64,000 nt of DNA. Source: Microbulbifer elongatus. GTDB taxonomy: Bacteria; Pseudomonadota; Gammaproteobacteria; Pseudomonadales; Cellvibrionaceae. Positions within the stretch are counted from its first letter, which is position 1. Every line of letters starts with the position of its first letter. Shown here piece after piece: positions 53,124-62,685 of this stretch. A program made the position numbers and the translations under genes. The notes beneath the pieces were generated by a model. It saw nothing but the letters and a program-made list of their open reading frames with translations. It was not told the DNA's origin and made no database searches. The stretch spans positions 1 to 64,000 of the forward strand of contig NZ_JAIVKJ010000002.1 of NCBI RefSeq assembly GCF_020524885.1, written 5' to 3'.

Positions 53124-54620
53124 TCATTTACCCCAAAGTGCATTGTTGCGGCCACCCGTGATTGGATGGACGATAGCTTGAACAGAATCGTCTATTTTAG
53201 GTATTCCATTGGAAACTGGATATCTGGTATCTACGAGTGTTTTTGCGGTTCGCATGATCGGATTCGTCATATTCTCATCTAGTCTTTGGTGCATTACCGA
53301 ATCGCGTCGGCGCAAGGAGATTGCTCCATGCAATGCGCCACATAAAAACCAGATAAGGTGATTCATGGAGCTATTGGGAATCTGGTCAACCATCATTAAC
53401 GCAATTAACAGCGAAACACTGGCCACCATACGCTGTTCCTGTCGATCCAAGCTCAACCTGATTGTCCTACCAGCCCGAATCAGCACTGATAGAAACAAGC
53501 CCGTTTTCGCGAGATAACCGAGCATTCCAGCCGATCCAATTACAATCACCCAATAACTGTCAGAAACAGAATTGTGCAGGCGACTTCTGCCCCAGCCACC
53601 CCACCCCAGCCACATTTTTTCTTTGGCGCGTAGTAGTAATTGCTCTTCATGATGGAAGCGAAACGCCAGCGAGTCTGAACGCTCTTGTCCAAAAAACGCA
53701 GCTGCGTCCAATACAGATTCAGTCGGAAACCAACCAAGCATGGATATCAGCGGATAGCAGATTACTGCCAGAACGAGCAGGATCGCAGCTTTCTGTTTGC
53801 ATCCTGCGGATAAAAGAAGAGTAGCTGACACTGCCACCAGCCCAATCAACCATGCCCCAACAGATTTGCATAATACTAAGACCACCAGCAGATAAATTAA
53901 TATCAGCATTGCTGGAACACGGGCAACTGACAAGCGCATTTGCGCCAGGCAGGCCGCCATGGAACAGACGATGACCATTAGTATGGCAACTAACAGCCCA
54001 TGTCCAATAAATACTACTGGCCTAAACCCATCGAATCGCATCATTTGGGCAAACTGGTGGGGAAAAAAGCCATATATCCAGGTGTGCAGTTGTGGGCTGA
54101 TACGTATTTCAAGCAAAATCAACGGCGTATAAAGCAGACCGGCTATAACCAACATACGGACCAACTGGTACAAGTCAACCTTTGTACGGACAATTGCTGT
54201 ACCAACTAAAAATGGCAAGAGATTTAAATAGCCGTCTAGTGCAAACGCAATACCGTCATATAGGCGGAGACCTTGCACCATTTTTTCGCCATTAAAAACT
54301 GGTTCGCTATTAGTTGTTGAAGTCATCACCATCAAAAAGATTATCGCACAAAATAGGATTTTTTCGCGCCAAGTACTGGGCACGAGAGGCACCCAGATTT
54401 TCTTGATGACAAAGCACCAGAGCATTGCTGAAAGCGAAGGTATAGTTCCTTTATCCAATGCGGGGATTAAAGGTAGATCTATACCAACCTTTACCGGCAA
54501 TAAGAGATACCCACCAACGATCGTCCAGAAAGTAGCTGTTAGTGTGGTATATTTACTATAGAGCGCTAGACTAACTATCGGCCAACCTAGTAGTGCCAGA
54601 TATGCTACAGTATTTCCCAT
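53124..54620 (-). CDS. O-antigen ligase/polymerase-like membrane protein, probable Wzy (498 aa)
   Basis: About 10-12 hydrophobic segments, with a large periplasmic loop around 290-340 (FFGQERSDSLAFRFHHEEQ) and the ligase-family-like LGWGGWGRSRLHNSVSDSYWV. In a Wzx/Wzy cluster lacking another candidate it is the polymerase that joins repeat units. The soluble C-terminal tail of about 50 residues is unusual. Sequence motifs of this group are weak, so the assignment rests mainly on topology and context. It is the last gene of the left-pointing operon. Confidence 0.82.
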   Translation of the reverse strand: MGNTVAYLALLGWPIVSLALYSKYTTLTATFWTIVGGYLLLPVKVGIDLPLIPALDKGTIPSLSAMLWCFVIKKIWVPLVPSTWREKILFCAIIFLMVMTSTTNSEPVFNGEKMVQGLRLYDGIAFALDGYLNLLPFLVGTAIVRTKVDLYQLVRMLVIAGLLYTPLILLEIRISPQLHTWIYGFFPHQFAQMMRFDGFRPVVFIGHGLLVAILMVIVCSMAACLAQMRLSVARVPAMLILIYLLVVLVLCKSVGAWLIGLVAVSATLLLSAGCKQKAAILLVLAVICYPLISMLGWFPTESVLDAAAFFGQERSDSLAFRFHHEEQLLLRAKEKMWLGWGGWGRSRLHNSVSDSYWVIVIGSAGMLGYLAKTGLFLSVLIRAGRTIRLSLDRQEQRMVASVSLLIALMMVDQIPNSSMNHLIWFLCGALHGAISLRRRDSVMHQRLDENMTNPIMRTAKTLVDTRYPVSNGIPKIDDSVQAIVHPITGGRNNALWGK

Positions 54621-54645
54621 GTCTATTTACCACTCGCCGATATAT

Positions 54646-55512
54646 TCACACTGCGGCTTGATCAGCACGGCTCACTTGTCGCAGCCGTTTTGCCAGTGGC
54701 CAAAGATGGCAGAAATTGGAAAAATACCGACCTGCCAGTCGCCTTGGGTTTACCAGCAAACGATATAACCATTCACAGCTCAAATTTTGCATCCAAGCGG
54801 GAGCGCGCTGTTCCTCACCCACGATAAAATGCAATGATGCGCCTATACATAGAGCAGTTCCGCGCTCTAAAACATTCCCCAGGCGTTCGGCAAGTAATTC
54901 CTGCTGCGGTGAACCAACGGCCAAGAAAATAAAATCACTACGCGCATCGTGACAAAAAGCTACCAGCGACTCAATTTCATCCGGCTTGTTGATAAAGCCC
55001 ATGGTTGGATTTCGATGCGCTATCTGGAGCTGTGGATACATTTCTCGCAGGCGAGAAATCAGCCTATCGCTGCCTCCGATAATTACGATGTTATCCCGGG
55101 GCGTTAGAAAACTTTCGAACATCTGCGCGGTCAGGCCGCTCCCTGTGACAACTGCCGGCGCTTTATGACCAGTAACGGCGAGAAGCTTCTGTAATATACG
55201 GCTATCGCAGAGCGAAAGAGCCGCACCGCGGTATAATTTTACCAACGAGCTCTGCTGCGAAAGCGTGTAAAGACGTTGCACATGGTCAATATTTGGCGTT
55301 ACTACATAGCCATATGATCCGGCCGAGCACTGGCGACGTAGCCACATCAACACCTGGTTCTGATCCATGTCATGCAGCAGACAAAAACCGAGATCTGCCG
55401 GCTGCGGTAGATACTGGGGATGATCATCTTCAGAAACCTGATTAGTTGCTGCACCCGCTTCTTCCTTTACATCCATGTCGTCGATGACGACACTGCTTTC
55501 GCCAGTAGTCAT
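54646..55512 (-). CDS. WecG/TagA/CpsF family glycosyltransferase (288 aa)
   Basis: A GT26 enzyme, which adds a sugar (ManNAcA-like or other) to a lipid-linked acceptor. The conserved core is visible: VVTGSGLTAQMFESF, the FLAVGSPQQELLAERL block and GASLHFIVGEEQRAPAWMQNLSCEWLYRL (quoted in parts: GASLHFIVGEEQRAP, then WLYRLLVNPRR). The first 40 residues are acidic and probably disordered, an extension not needed for the fold. It precedes the Wzy gene by 25 bases. Confidence 0.92.
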   Translation of the reverse strand: MTTGESSVVIDDMDVKEEAGAATNQVSEDDHPQYLPQPADLGFCLLHDMDQNQVLMWLRRQCSAGSYGYVVTPNIDHVQRLYTLSQQSSLVKLYRGAALSLCDSRILQKLLAVTGHKAPAVVTGSGLTAQMFESFLTPRDNIVIIGGSDRLISRLREMYPQLQIAHRNPTMGFINKPDEIESLVAFCHDARSDFIFLAVGSPQQELLAERLGNVLERGTALCIGASLHFIVGEEQRAPAWMQNLSCEWLYRLLVNPRRLAGRYFSNFCHLWPLAKRLRQVSRADQAAV

Positions 55513-55580
55513 TGAGAATCTTCCCTGATCTCTTGCAGTAATCCATTTACTGCAAAGTGTTTTATCTCATTGGAGTGACA

Positions 55581-56795
55581 CTATCGCTCCGTTCGCACCC
55601 AAGTCTGAGGCCGTTTGCGCTGGAAGAATTTGATGTAAATAGATAGTTTTCCAAAAACAAAACGGGCCACCTCCCAAACATCCGTTAACCTAAGATAAAT
55701 CCGCCCTACCGCAGCCCAACATATCCAGATAGCAACAAAAAATATACTCAGAGTCACCATAGCCAGAATGAACGGCAATTGACTCCCCAACAGCATCAAA
55801 CCAGCGGTATAAATAATTTGAACCATTAACAAAATGGCAAAAAAAGTGAGTGGCGGGATGGTCAGGTCCATCGCCACACTCATCAGTCGTATATTTTTTT
55901 TCCGCACAGCCTGTTTCAGTGCTTTGGGCACGCCTTCCAATATGGTCGATAAGTGTCCGTGTTCCCAACGGGTTCTCTGGGTTTCTGCGGCACTGTCGGT
56001 ACCAGGTAACGAACTACGTACGGTAACCGTGGGCTCGAACTGAGGAGGATGACCGACAGCCCCCAGGTCCAGTCCCATCTGGATGTCTTCCACAATATTT
56101 CCTGAAGCAATCTGAACATTCCTCAGCAGACCCTTTGGAAACGCCATACCGGTTCCCATTAGCTGACAGGGCTGCCCAAAATACTTCAACCCCATCGGGC
56201 GTAAGAAATTTTTTACACGCCAGGCAAACAGGGCAACTCTGACACCGACTCCCTCTTTACTCGGCGCATCCAAAGCGTAATTTGCTTGTACCGGGGTGTT
56301 TTGTTCTAGCGCGACACCTGCGAGACGGTCGAGACCATTTCCGTCAACCGAGCAATCCGCATCCAACACGATGACAATTTTCTGCGGCTGCTCAAATATA
56401 TACTCTAATCCATAAGCAAGCGCATAACCCTTGCCTTTCAGGTTATCATTGGCTCGCTCCAGAACCTTGGCGCCAAGACGGCGGGCCATCTCTGCTGTGC
56501 CATCACTACAGTTGTCAGCGACCACCACCACGCGGGAAAGATCACCCAATACAGGTGTTAGATCATTTAAAGTGGTTTCGATGATTGCTGCTTCATTGTG
56601 GGCGGGCATCAGGATGAGAAAATCATCGCTTGTCTGTAATGCGTAAGAGCTTTCTTCTTTGCGCGCTTGCCGTTGTCCGAAATAGCACTCAGCAAGGAAT
56701 AGGCATGAGAGTCCGAGCAGGCACAGTGCTAGCAGCGTGGATAGCACGCTCACTATCACAATAAGAAGGTCTGGCAGCCAACTGGCGATGTTCAT
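55581..56795 (-). CDS. Membrane-bound family 2 glycosyltransferase (404 aa)
   Basis: An N-terminal membrane helix, a GT-A domain with DADCS (the metal-binding DxD) and the QRTRWEHG motif (Q/RxxRW), then three C-terminal helices (about 295-370). This is the layout of processive-like transferases that extend a glycan at the inner membrane. The sugar is not predictable. Start overlaps the stop of the upstream GT4 gene (ATGA), so the two are coupled. Confidence 0.92.
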   Translation of the reverse strand: MNIASWLPDLLIVIVSVLSTLLALCLLGLSCLFLAECYFGQRQARKEESSYALQTSDDFLILMPAHNEAAIIETTLNDLTPVLGDLSRVVVVADNCSDGTAEMARRLGAKVLERANDNLKGKGYALAYGLEYIFEQPQKIVIVLDADCSVDGNGLDRLAGVALEQNTPVQANYALDAPSKEGVGVRVALFAWRVKNFLRPMGLKYFGQPCQLMGTGMAFPKGLLRNVQIASGNIVEDIQMGLDLGAVGHPPQFEPTVTVRSSLPGTDSAAETQRTRWEHGHLSTILEGVPKALKQAVRKKNIRLMSVAMDLTIPPLTFFAILLMVQIIYTAGLMLLGSQLPFILAMVTLSIFFVAIWICWAAVGRIYLRLTDVWEVARFVFGKLSIYIKFFQRKRPQTWVRTER

Positions 56796-58021
56796 GCGAG
56801 TGCCCCCGCAAAGTGTTGGGCCAGGCGCTGAGATTCCTGTTCAGCATCATGGCGTACCGCAACTTTTTGTTGGCCCGAAAGACCCATCTGGCGGCAGGTT
56901 TCCGGGCTGGCTTCGATGGCCTTATGTAGAGCATCCGCCAGATGTGTGCGGGAACCGGCCGGGATCATCCACCCTTCCTTACCATCCTCCACCAGCTCCG
57001 GGATACCGGCAATGTAAGTGGTAATCACCGGTCGGCCCATTGCCAATGCCTCCATAATGACAACCGGTAAACCCTCAGCAAAGCTGGGAAGCACCATGGC
57101 TTTACTACAAGACAGGTAACGTTTTACATCTTCGCCACCAATCCACCCGGTTATTTCTACAACGTCCTGAAGTCCGTATTCTGAAATTTTCTGTTCAATC
57201 TCTAGGCGCATAGGGCCATCGCCGGCCAGTATCAACTTCATTTTATGTCCGGACTGACACACGTCGCGTACAGCCTCGATCAAAAGTAACTGCCCTTTTT
57301 GCTCACATAACCGACCGACACAGACAAATACATTTTCTTCTGGGCAAGCAGTATTTTCGGCCGGCTGACTTTTAACTGCGACCTGCTGTAAAAATAATTT
57401 GTCCAGACCACAATGGACTATATGAATCTTGGACCACTGATCAGTGTTTACCTGGCGAAACAGTTGGCTGCGGCAAAAAGAAGTAATTGCTACTACAAAT
57501 TTTGCTCGTTTTATTTTTTCCGACAGGTGAATGGCTGCAGGCTTATCGAATTCTTCCGGCCCATGCACTGTGAAGCTGTACTGTACCCCGCCCAACATAC
57601 TTGCCAGCATCGCCACGGTTGTAGAATTGGTGCCAAAATGTGCATGCACGTGTTTCACGCCGGCTTTGGACATCCATCGATTCAACACCACCGCTTCAGC
57701 AAAATATGCCAGGTGGCGAAGGGCACCGCGCTCGGATGTGATACCGATTTGAATGGCCCTGATCAACACGCCGAAAAAATGTATGGGACTGGAGGCAAGC
57801 ATCCGCGCCAGCACACAGAGCAATGCCACCTTTGAGATTCGCAAGATATAGCGTGTTTTACCGACTTCCTGTTTGTCCGCCGAGTCAGCCAGATTCGGTT
57901 CATCTACCCGCAGGGCAATACGAAGCACCTCAACACCCCGGTCTTCAAGGGCGGCTATTTCTCTGCGAATAAAGCTGTGGCTGACGGCAGGATATTGATT
58001 GATAAAGTACGCAATTTTCAT
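56792..58021 (-). CDS. GT4-type (GT-B fold) glycosyltransferase, WcaL-like (409 aa)
   Basis: The start IAYFINQYPAVSHSFIRREI is typical of the WcaL group of colanic-acid type transferases. The C-terminal nucleotide-sugar domain has CVGRLCEQKG, AGDGPMRLEIE and the E-x7-E motif (PSFAEGLPVVIMEA). It is a cytosolic retaining enzyme that transfers a hexose from a nucleotide sugar to the growing repeat unit. It lies 38 bases after the stop of the upstream GT2. Confidence 0.93.
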   Translation of the reverse strand: MKIAYFINQYPAVSHSFIRREIAALEDRGVEVLRIALRVDEPNLADSADKQEVGKTRYILRISKVALLCVLARMLASSPIHFFGVLIRAIQIGITSERGALRHLAYFAEAVVLNRWMSKAGVKHVHAHFGTNSTTVAMLASMLGGVQYSFTVHGPEEFDKPAAIHLSEKIKRAKFVVAITSFCRSQLFRQVNTDQWSKIHIVHCGLDKLFLQQVAVKSQPAENTACPEENVFVCVGRLCEQKGQLLLIEAVRDVCQSGHKMKLILAGDGPMRLEIEQKISEYGLQDVVEITGWIGGEDVKRYLSCSKAMVLPSFAEGLPVVIMEALAMGRPVITTYIAGIPELVEDGKEGWMIPAGSRTHLADALHKAIEASPETCRQMGLSGQQKVAVRHDAEQESQRLAQHFAGALA

Positions 58022-58059
58022 GAAATATCTGGATCTATTTACCTGGATAAAGGACGCGC

Positions 58060-59070
58060 TTATTTATATTCGATGATTGTCAGATCCCTGGAAAAAACGC
58101 TGCGGGAGAAATATTTTAGCGCTCCATACACTTGGAAGAATTTCGCCGCCATTAGAAACCCTGCATAGCTGGCCGCCAGTGAAAACGGTATTTTTGTTCG
58201 ACGTACACAGAACATTGTAATTTTTGCCCACTGCATCGGGTAAGCGAGAAAGAGGACCAGGGCTAACGGGTTCACCAGTAATCCGCTCAGCAGGCAACCG
58301 ACCGGAAATACCAGACCCCAAAACAGGATCCCGACTAATTCTCTAACCTGATATTTTTCCTCGCTTCGTCCATGCATAGCGGCGGCCTGCGCGTATGCAT
58401 GACCACAGCGTTCTGCTCTGCGCGCGTACTGGGAAAACCGGTGCATATCTGCATCATGTAATGTCATATCACCATCAATACGGGAAATTCGCCAACCAGA
58501 GCGACGCAAACGCAGACACATCTCGGGCTCTTCACCGGCAATCACAATCGGGTTAAATCCACCGGCATTTTGAAATGCGTCTTTTCGTACCATAAAATCG
58601 CCTCCACAGGCTGCTGCATCACCCACTGGAGTATTCCACTCAATATCACAAAGGCGATTGTAGATACTGACGTGCGGATAGGTTTCTCTACGACGCCCAC
58701 AGGCAATAGCAACCTGGGGATTTTCCGTCAGGTGTCGGCTCGCCATTTCTAGCCAACCGGAGTGCAGCTGGCAATCTCCATCAAGAAACTGCACATATGT
58801 CAGATCCGGATGCAGACCTATCAACTTTTCAAACCCCTCATTGCGCGCTCTTCCTGCGGTAAATGGCTGGCTCAAATCCAAATCTACCACCGTGCATCCA
58901 GCATCTTTCGCCGCGGCTTTGCTACCATCTGTAGACCCAGAGTCCACATACACCACGGGCATTTTTTCAACATCAATTGAAGCCAGACAGTTGACGAGGC
59001 GCAGCCCCTCGTTTCGACCAATCACCACGAGACCTATTTTTGCATCAGTATACCGGGGCGTGGCGTTCAC
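58060..59070 (-). CDS. Family 2 glycosyltransferase with C-terminal membrane helices (336 aa)
   Basis: A GT-A enzyme: VVIGRNEGLRLVNCLAS at the N-terminus, YVDSGSTDGS, LDGDCQ (the DxD) and ACGGDFMVRKDAF, then two hydrophobic segments (about 250-280 and near 300). It adds one sugar of the repeat unit. It begins with GTG overlapping the stop of the sulfotransferase gene by four bases (GTGA), showing tight coupling between sugar addition and sulfation. Confidence 0.92.
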   Translation of the reverse strand: MNATPRYTDAKIGLVVIGRNEGLRLVNCLASIDVEKMPVVYVDSGSTDGSKAAAKDAGCTVVDLDLSQPFTAGRARNEGFEKLIGLHPDLTYVQFLDGDCQLHSGWLEMASRHLTENPQVAIACGRRRETYPHVSIYNRLCDIEWNTPVGDAAACGGDFMVRKDAFQNAGGFNPIVIAGEEPEMCLRLRRSGWRISRIDGDMTLHDADMHRFSQYARRAERCGHAYAQAAAMHGRSEEKYQVRELVGILFWGLVFPVGCLLSGLLVNPLALVLFLAYPMQWAKITMFCVRRTKIPFSLAASYAGFLMAAKFFQVYGALKYFSRSVFSRDLTIIEYK

Positions 59071-59999
59071 GATACCGCCCCCAAATTCCCTACCGGTATT
59101 GCCTTAGTCTCGTTAACGGGGCGCTCAATACGAGCAGCACTCACCTGGTGATAGTTCTCGCAAGTAAGTTTGGCGCCCAGATAGGAAGAAAGCACTTGCA
59201 TGTCTTTGTCAAATTCTTTTGATAGCATCAGGATATTTTCTTTCGACAGCTTCGGACGTTGCTGCATGGTCAGCTCGCCCTTTACCCAGTCACGCAATTT
59301 ACGCGGAACCAGGCTACGACGTAAGAATTGAAGCAAGGGGTTATCAATAAGAAACCGATCCATTGGAAATCGACGAATTCTCTGACTGGAAATATTTCTC
59401 GGAGCTATCTCTCGCTGCCAGGCTACCGGTGCCTTATAACCAATGAAATCGCACACCTCCTGCAATACCTGATCTGGCATCAGTTTGATGTGCTCGTACT
59501 GCACAACCAGAATGTTTTCACGTCCAAACATCGCTTCAAATGGGGCCAACTGCATTCCGTACCGGCTGTAGTCAACCAGCTCCGGATGGCTGGAGATCGC
59601 CTCATCAACGGGCGCCGAAATCACCCCCTGACTCCACTCGTGAATATATTGCGACACCAGCCTTTCAATCGGGTGGCGGACAACGTAAATCAACTTGGGC
59701 TTACCCAAAGCGGAAGCGATTCTCTCGACAGCCTCTGGATAGGTTGGCAACTTTGTGTAGTGAGTGCTTGCTTCGCCACATATATCTTCTGCGTCCGCAC
59801 TGGCAAACAGATTCAGGTACCAATCGAGGCCCGCCTGGTAATTTTCATCGTCACTAAAAAAATTTGGTTCTTTCAGCTCTGGCATAAAAATGCCGGGCTG
59901 TGACTTCAATTGATCGTACAGACTAGTGGTGGCGCATTTCATGGCGCCAATAATGAGAAAGCTGGGGCGTTTGCTGCTCATGCTTTTTGGGGATCCCAT
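59067..59999 (-). CDS. Sulfotransferase-domain protein (310 aa)
   Basis: A PAPS-dependent sulfotransferase: the 5'-phosphosulfate loop is GAMKCATTSLYDQL (about 18-31) and the 3'-phosphate site is VVRHPIERLVSQYIHEW (about 104-120). Layout matches heparan-sulfate-type enzymes (ELKEPNFFSDD is typical). It should move sulfate from PAPS onto a hydroxyl or amino group of the polysaccharide unit in the cytosol. A second, different sulfotransferase is encoded at 61099. ATG at 59981 is an alternative start. Confidence 0.93.
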   Translation of the reverse strand: MGSPKSMSSKRPSFLIIGAMKCATTSLYDQLKSQPGIFMPELKEPNFFSDDENYQAGLDWYLNLFASADAEDICGEASTHYTKLPTYPEAVERIASALGKPKLIYVVRHPIERLVSQYIHEWSQGVISAPVDEAISSHPELVDYSRYGMQLAPFEAMFGRENILVVQYEHIKLMPDQVLQEVCDFIGYKAPVAWQREIAPRNISSQRIRRFPMDRFLIDNPLLQFLRRSLVPRKLRDWVKGELTMQQRPKLSKENILMLSKEFDKDMQVLSSYLGAKLTCENYHQVSAARIERPVNETKAIPVGNLGAVS

Positions 60000-60040
60000 A
60001 ATTCTACATTTGAATTGCTATTTGCTGCTTACTTTGAGGA

Positions 60041-61006
60041 CTACTCAGGCATGGTCCATAGATCACGCCACTCGCGCTCGGCGGCTCCATCGGCGGTTTT
60101 CCCGAACAGGCGTTTGCTCTGACATAAGGCTCTCCCAACCAGCCACAGACAATTGGCCGCTGCCAGCTTCAGCCAACCGCCCCGATGAATAAGATATCGC
60201 GCTCTGGACTGGTAAAAGTACGCCGGGAGCCGCTTCTTCTGTATCGCTCTGCGCTTGACACTGGAGCTTCCCCCACGAAGGTGCACCACACGCGCCCGGG
60301 GTTCGTGTCCTATTTGCCATCCTGCCTTACGCGCTCTTGCGCAGAATTCGGAATCCTCGAAATACATAAAGTACTTCTCGTCCATCAGGCCAACTTTTTT
60401 GAAGACCTCACTACGGATCATTACGCAGGCGAAACTGGTCCAGTGGATGGTTGATTTGGAATCCCCTATGGGAATTGCTACCACTTTGTGCTTGAAAATT
60501 CGTGCGGCCAGGGTGAGCTGTGCTCCACGCAGAAATTCACTGATGGCCCCCTGATCCCTGAAACAGCTTTCCTGGGGATGCCCATCGAGGAATTCGAGGC
60601 GAGGCCCCATAAGCCCAACATCCCCTTGTTCCTGCATGCTATACAAAAGCTGATAAATACTATTCGGGCGGACGATCGTGTCGCTATTGAGCAGAAGATA
60701 GAATTTTGCGGGCTGCGTGGAGATACCGAGATTATTACCTGCTGCAAAACCGCCGTTGATCGGAGATTGCTGCAAATGAATGCGATTGCGCGCCCTCTCG
60801 GATTGTCGCTGCCACCACTGCTGCAGTTGCAGCATTGACTCATCACCAGAGGCATTGTCCACCACAACAACCCGCGGTTCTGCCGACTTCTCTGCCAGTA
60901 GCTCAAGTTCTGGCAAAAGGCTTTCCAGACAATCTATTACCAGCTGTGGCGTTTTGTAATTGACGATAACGATACTGAGCGTGATGTCTTGCTGTTGGCT
61001 GTCCAT
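60041..61006 (-). CDS. Family 2 glycosyltransferase, rhamnosyltransferase-like (321 aa)
   Basis: A single-domain GT-A enzyme: VIVNYKTPQLVIDCLES, VVVDNASGDES, the LLNSDTIV block (DxD-like), and the catalytic MDEKYFMYFEDSEFCARARKAGW region. The same signature is common in rhamnosyltransferases of the WbbL group, though the sugar cannot be proven. It is soluble, and sits between the two sulfotransferase genes. Confidence 0.92.
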   Translation of the reverse strand: MDSQQQDITLSIVIVNYKTPQLVIDCLESLLPELELLAEKSAEPRVVVVDNASGDESMLQLQQWWQRQSERARNRIHLQQSPINGGFAAGNNLGISTQPAKFYLLLNSDTIVRPNSIYQLLYSMQEQGDVGLMGPRLEFLDGHPQESCFRDQGAISEFLRGAQLTLAARIFKHKVVAIPIGDSKSTIHWTSFACVMIRSEVFKKVGLMDEKYFMYFEDSEFCARARKAGWQIGHEPRARVVHLRGGSSSVKRRAIQKKRLPAYFYQSRARYLIHRGGWLKLAAANCLWLVGRALCQSKRLFGKTADGAAEREWRDLWTMPE

Positions 61007-61098
61007 AGCTTCTACGTTTGGTGGTGGCCGACTTCAGTTATTCCTTTTGAAGCCTATTGGCAATACGGTTTCAGATACTGTCGAACTAATCGAAAGAA

Positions 61099-62067
61099 CT
61101 ACTTTAGGTAGCGTGTATCGATTACATTGGTTTTTTCCCGAATCCGGTCTGACCAGGCGCTTAGCCTGAAGCGACGGGCCAGTAGCTGTTGCAGCCACAA
61201 CCCTAGCCCCCATCTTCGAATATGAAATTTGGCTTTAAACAGTCGATTTTGGACCTTGATATACAGTCGCTCGGAAAGTGTCAGGGGCGGCTGTGTATCC
61301 ACTACACGGGTGTAACCGAGCTCGTCTATCTGCTTACCCAGGCGTAACTCTACCCAGCGCACATCCCTGTCTGCCATTTTCCGCTTCCACTGATTGGCGT
61401 ATCTCGCGGAAGGGAACCCGTAACTGGTATCACGCTCAATTTGCAGCATCTGTGTCTGATAACCAATACCCAGAAAGTCACAGATTTTTCGCAGTGTCGC
61501 CTCAGACTCACAGACCAGATCTTCATAGCGGATATCGATACGCTGGCTTTCAGGCACCTGTGCGTTCAGTATTTTCCGGTGGCGCTCCACTTTTTCCCAA
61601 AAGTAAGCGCCCTCATAGGTATTGCCAGCCCAACCCATGCCAATACAGGATCGCGCCACATCTCTTGGATCTCGAACCAGATTGATAAATCGCGCTTTGG
61701 GCCAGATCCGGGGGAGCAAATCGATACGAGAATGCACCGAGGCACCGACGATGCTGCGAGGATTGCGCAGATGAATTTGACGCAAAAAGTCTCTTACCAA
61801 AGGCTCGTAGGGCAGTGCCGGGTCGACATTCAAGTTAAGTGCGCCGGTTTGTCGGTCAGTGCGAACAAACCGGTGATAACTCGACAGAGGGGGCCACTCG
61901 TTTCCACGCGCCTCACATACCGCACCTTCAAATTCCCCGAACAGGTTAACTTCCGAGTGATGATCAAGGAGTAGCCGCAGTAGCGTGGAGCCAGAACGCA
62001 GCGGCCCCACCACAAACAGCGGGCTCTCCAGCACTTCTTGATGCGGATGATTAATGGTGTTTGGCAT
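61099..62067 (-). CDS. Sulfotransferase-family protein (322 aa)
   Basis: The PAPS loops are VVGPLRSGSTLLRLLL (about 18-33) and LVRDPRDVARSCIGMGWAG (about 129-147). It resembles the Stf0/TPST-like bacterial branch, different from the 59067 gene, so two positions or sugars of the polymer may be sulfated. It is the first gene of the left-pointing operon; GCAGGGAA lies just before the ATG. Confidence 0.92.
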   Translation of the reverse strand: MPNTINHPHQEVLESPLFVVGPLRSGSTLLRLLLDHHSEVNLFGEFEGAVCEARGNEWPPLSSYHRFVRTDRQTGALNLNVDPALPYEPLVRDFLRQIHLRNPRSIVGASVHSRIDLLPRIWPKARFINLVRDPRDVARSCIGMGWAGNTYEGAYFWEKVERHRKILNAQVPESQRIDIRYEDLVCESEATLRKICDFLGIGYQTQMLQIERDTSYGFPSARYANQWKRKMADRDVRWVELRLGKQIDELGYTRVVDTQPPLTLSERLYIKVQNRLFKAKFHIRRWGLGLWLQQLLARRFRLSAWSDRIREKTNVIDTRYLK

Positions 62068-62643
62068 TTCCCTGCGTCCTTCCCATCGCTCTTAACTCTG
62101 TGCCTGACTGGCGAGCCGTTTCCTGTTGGTTTTCTGCCGCGCTTTGCGGTTGCGCGCCTAGGTGCTGTGATGCGGCAGACACGATATTCATCTTGACTTC
62201 AGGTGCCAAACCGGTTGGGCGCTCACCGATTGACGCTTCAGAGATCACCGCAAATGTGACAATCAAGGAGGATTGAATGAGGGGATAAAAAATTGAAAAT
62301 TGCAGAACAACGAGGTGTCCCGCGGCCTATCCCTATTTTACTGCATGCAATCCTTGCACCGGCGCCAAGCTTATCCGGAAAATTTTGGAGAAAATGGCAC
62401 GAAAAACAACAGTCTGTCGCTAATTTCATCCTGCGGGCATCTGGCAGGTAAATGACTCGAGACATTGATCACACTTTATCAGGGTTCTATAAAAATCAAA
62501 AACCCTGCGCCAATTTATTGTGTTCTGCTGTTGTTTTATATTTCTCACGCTACGGCTGGCGTAAGTAACTCACATTGCGTCAATATCATTTGAATTGCGC
62601 CGTCACAATAGATACAAAATGTGCCAATCCCAGAAACGCAAAA
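62068..62643. promoter_or_regulatory. Intergenic region upstream of the left-pointing exopolysaccharide operon
   Basis: A 576-bp gap, increasingly AT-rich toward 62560. It should contain the promoter of the sulfotransferase-led operon. The short ORFs here have no ribosome binding sites or family features. No regulator site could be named. Confidence 0.4.
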
Positions 62644-62668
62644 AGCCGCCCAGCGGGCGGCTCTTTGT
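62644..62668 (-). terminator. Terminator of the fpr gene
   Basis: AGCCGCCC and GGGCGGCT form a perfect 8-bp stem around AGC; read on the minus strand a T-run follows. It lies about 20 bases after the fpr stop at 62686. Confidence 0.9.
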
Positions 62669-62685
62669 CTCAACAGGTATTCGGT

